Assembly (NCBI GenBank): GCA_023387235.1
Contig: JAEWIJ010000115.1
Location: forward strand, 1 to 6,448
Length of the DNA stretch: 6,448 bases
Direction of reading: 5' to 3'
Source: Pseudomonadota bacterium
GTDB taxonomy: Bacteria; Pseudomonadota; Alphaproteobacteria; Rhizobiales; Hyphomicrobiaceae
Shown here: positions 4,784 through 6,448 of the stretch, piece by piece
How the letters are laid out: each line of letters opens with the position of its first letter
How positions within the stretch are numbered: position 1 is the first letter of the stretch
The notes under the pieces: model-generated
The model's input: only the letters and a program-made list of their open reading frames with translations
Databases searched by the model: none
Told to the model about the DNA's origin: nothing
Translations under genes and position numbers: made by a program

Positions 4784-5416
4784 ATGATCGATCTTTATAC
4801 GTGGTCCACACCCAACGGGCGCAAGGTCTCCATCATGCTCGAGGAGGTGGGCCTCCCCTACACGGCGCACGCCGTCAACATCTCCAAGGACGAGCAGTTC
4901 AAGCCCGAATTCCTGGCCATCAGCCCGAACAACCGCATCCCCGCGATCGTCGACAGCGACAATGGTCTCGCCCTCTTCGAGTCCGGCGCCATCCTCATGT
5001 ATCTTGCCGAGAAGACGGGCAAGTTCTGGCCGACCGACGAGAAGGGACGCTGGAGCACCATGCAGTGGCTGATGTGGCAGATGGGCGGCATCGGTCCCAT
5101 GCTCGGCCAGGTTCATCATTTCGTGCGCTTCAACAAGGGCAAGGCCCCTTATGCCGAGGAGCGCTATCTCAAGGAGGCGGCGCGCCTCTACGGCGTGCTC
5201 GACCGCCAGCTTGCCAAGACCGAATACCTCGCCGGCGACTACACGATCGCGGACATGGCCACATGGCCGTGGATCTCGCGCTTCGAATGGCAGGGCATCG
5301 ATCTTGGCCAGTACGAGAACGTCGCGCGCTGGTACAAGGCCATTGCCGCGCGCCCGGCCGTCCAGAAGGGCTATAACGTGCCGGTGCCGCAGGACGGCAT
5401 CCCCATGCCCGCCTGA
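4784..5416 (+). CDS. yfcG: Glutathione S-transferase, YfcG-like (Nu class)
   Basis: This cytosolic thiol enzyme of 210 residues is close in pattern and length to E. coli YfcG, which has GSH-dependent disulfide-bond reductase activity. The thioredoxin-fold domain (1-80) has the YfcG signature TPNGRK (9-14, with T9 and N11), the cis-Pro motif SPNNRIPAIVD (47-57) and the glutathione-binding ESGAI (66-70) followed by YLAEKTG. The all-helical domain (about 88-200) has QWLMWQMGGIGPMLGQ (94-109), also characteristic of YfcG/YghU, and the fold-capping box YTIADMATWPW (153-163). There is no catalytic Cys or Ser in the TPN position, as expected for this class. ATG 4784 is preceded by GAGGGG five bases away. 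It diverges from the lipoprotein gene and is 75 bases ahead of the aldolase gene; whether those two are cotranscribed is open. The substrate is not predictable. Confidence 0.93.
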   Translation: MIDLYTWSTPNGRKVSIMLEEVGLPYTAHAVNISKDEQFKPEFLAISPNNRIPAIVDSDNGLALFESGAILMYLAEKTGKFWPTDEKGRWSTMQWLMWQMGGIGPMLGQVHHFVRFNKGKAPYAEERYLKEAARLYGVLDRQLAKTEYLAGDYTIADMATWPWISRFEWQGIDLGQYENVARWYKAIAARPAVQKGYNVPVPQDGIPMPA

Positions 5417-5491
5417 GACCTACGACACCGGCGGCCCGCGTGGCCGTCAAAGAGAACCAGCAGCCTGCGCGCGCCAACAAGGAACGCCGCC

Positions 5492-6418
5492 ATGAAGACG
5501 AACCCGATTTTCTCCGGCGTGATCGCCCCGGTCCTCACACCCTTCGGCGAGGACGGCGCGCCGGATCTCGACCGCTTCGTCGAGCACTGCGAATGGCTGC
5601 TCGAGGACGGCTGCACGGGCCTCGCGCCCTTCGGCACGACGAGCGAAGCGAACTCGCTCGGCATCGACGAGCGCATGGAGATGCTCGAGGAGGTCGTCGA
5701 GGCGGGCATCCCGCCGTCCAAGCTCATGCCGGGCACAGGCATGTGCTCGCTCGCCGACGCGATTCTGCTCACCGACCACGCGGTGGAGCTCGGCTGCGGC
5801 GGCGTGCTCATGCTGCCGCCCTTCTACTACAAGAACCCGAGCGAGGAGGGCCTCTTCCGCTTCTTCGCCGAGGTGATCGAGGAGGTCGCCGACGACGATC
5901 TCAAGGTCTACCTCTATCATATCCCGCCGATCGCCCAGGTCGGCTTCTCGCTGCCGCTGATCGAGCGCCTCCGCAAGGAATTCCCCCAAACCGTGGTCGG
6001 CCTCAAGGATTCCTCGGGCGACTGGAACAACACGAAGGCCATTCTCGAGGCCTTCCCCGGCTTCGAGATCTTCCCAGGCTCGGAAGCCTTCCTGCTCGAC
6101 GCACTGCGGCTCGGCGGCGCGGGCTGCATCTCGGCAACGGCGAACGTGAGCGCGCGCGCCATCCGCGAGGTCTTCGACAACTGGCAAGGTCCGAACGCGG
6201 ACAAGATCCAGGTCAATGTGACGGCGCTGCGCCAGGCCATCCAGCAGTACCCGATGATCCCGGTGCTCAAGGCGCTGCTCGCGCACTACCGCAACGACCC
6301 GCTGTGGGCGGAGCTGCGTCCGCCCTTCACGGAGCTTCCCGAAGCCGAAGCCGAGAAGGCGATCCAGACGCTCGCCGAGGTGCACGGTTTCCGGCTGAGC
6401 TTCGCCGAGGCCGCGTGA
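5492..6418 (+). CDS. Dihydrodipicolinate synthase family protein (class I pyruvate aldolase/lyase, not DapA)
   Basis: This 308-residue TIM-barrel enzyme belongs to the DapA/N-acetylneuraminate lyase superfamily, which forms a Schiff base between a lysine and pyruvate or a related 2-oxo acid. Visible are FSGVIAPVLTPF (7-18), the carboxylate-binding motif FGTTSE (47-52), the catalytic Tyr in YLYHIP (140-145, Y142), the Schiff-base lysine in VGLKDSSGD (169-177, K172), and GSEAFLLDALRLGGAGCIS (196-214). After the catalytic Tyr, E. coli DapA has SRTG with Arg138 binding the semialdehyde substrate; here the sequence is PIAQ, with Ile147 in that place. A lysine-biosynthesis role is therefore unlikely, and an aldolase, dehydratase or lyase of another 2-oxo acid is more probable. 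AAGGAA lies seven bases ahead of ATG 5492, a good ribosome binding site. It is probably cotranscribed with the gene starting at 6426. Confidence 0.92.
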   Translation: MKTNPIFSGVIAPVLTPFGEDGAPDLDRFVEHCEWLLEDGCTGLAPFGTTSEANSLGIDERMEMLEEVVEAGIPPSKLMPGTGMCSLADAILLTDHAVELGCGGVLMLPPFYYKNPSEEGLFRFFAEVIEEVADDDLKVYLYHIPPIAQVGFSLPLIERLRKEFPQTVVGLKDSSGDWNNTKAILEAFPGFEIFPGSEAFLLDALRLGGAGCISATANVSARAIREVFDNWQGPNADKIQVNVTALRQAIQQYPMIPVLKALLAHYRNDPLWAELRPPFTELPEAEAEKAIQTLAEVHGFRLSFAEAA

Positions 6419-6425
6419 GGCCACC

Positions 6426-6448
6426 ATGGCGCCGACACCGGCCGTGCG
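6426..6448 (+). CDS. Start of a downstream gene (partial, runs off the window)
   Basis: ATG 6426-6428 opens a frame reading MAPTPAV before the window ends. GAGG at 6417-6420, overlapping the aldolase stop, sits five bases ahead as a ribosome binding site. The seven-base gap from the previous stop suggests an operon. Too little is present to name a function. Confidence 0.4.

Noticed and set aside
4591..5376. 261-codon + frame across the intergenic region and GST
   Set aside because: Out of frame with the well-recognised GST and Arg/Gly/His-rich; no protein features.
5432..5446. CGGCC/GGCCG hairpin between the GST and aldolase genes
   Set aside because: Only five pairs and no T-run in very GC-rich DNA; it is expected by chance and not a supported terminator.
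5447..6427. 326-codon open frame on the - strand opposite the aldolase
   Set aside because: Highly biased in Glu, Arg, Leu and Ala, and antisense to a clearly conserved DapA-superfamily gene.

Overview
The window is GC-rich, with an annotation style and gene content typical of Alphaproteobacteria, most likely Hyphomicrobiales (Rhizobiales). Supporting signs are the extensin-like LAS-type lipoprotein, the Nu-class glutathione transferase, frequent GTG/TTG starts and tight gene spacing. The order-level placement is inference; no rRNA or other marker is present. There is no rRNA, tRNA, CRISPR array, transposase or phage gene.

Left block (1-1793, all +): the last codons of a probable upstream gene overlap a 67-residue two-helix membrane protein. 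This abuts nnr, the bifunctional NAD(P)H-hydrate epimerase/dehydratase that repairs damaged nicotinamide cofactors. These look like one transcription unit.

Central block (1794-3844): an AT-richer intergenic stretch of 268 bases carries a long nested inverted repeat, a promoter-like sequence and a 5-codon mini-ORF. It leads into a + strand GNAT-like acyltransferase of unknown substrate. That gene converges on, and overlaps by 93 bases, a - strand gene whose C-terminal half looks PAS-like. A second AT-richer spacer (151 bases) with several short inverted repeats follows. This pair is the least understood part of the window and the best candidate for undescribed biology.

Right block (3845-6448): a - strand periplasmic lipoprotein with the extensin-like C-terminal (LAS metallopeptidase-like) fold is divergent from a YfcG-like glutathione S-transferase, separated by 270 bases containing a perfect 13-base dyad. 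Downstream on + is a DapA-superfamily pyruvate aldolase/lyase that lacks the substrate arginine of true DapA. The first codons of another + gene run off the end.

The well-recognised genes are metabolic repair, thiol detoxification, cell-envelope and Schiff-base aldolase functions. They share no obvious pathway, and I see no clear defence, mobile or biosynthetic cluster.
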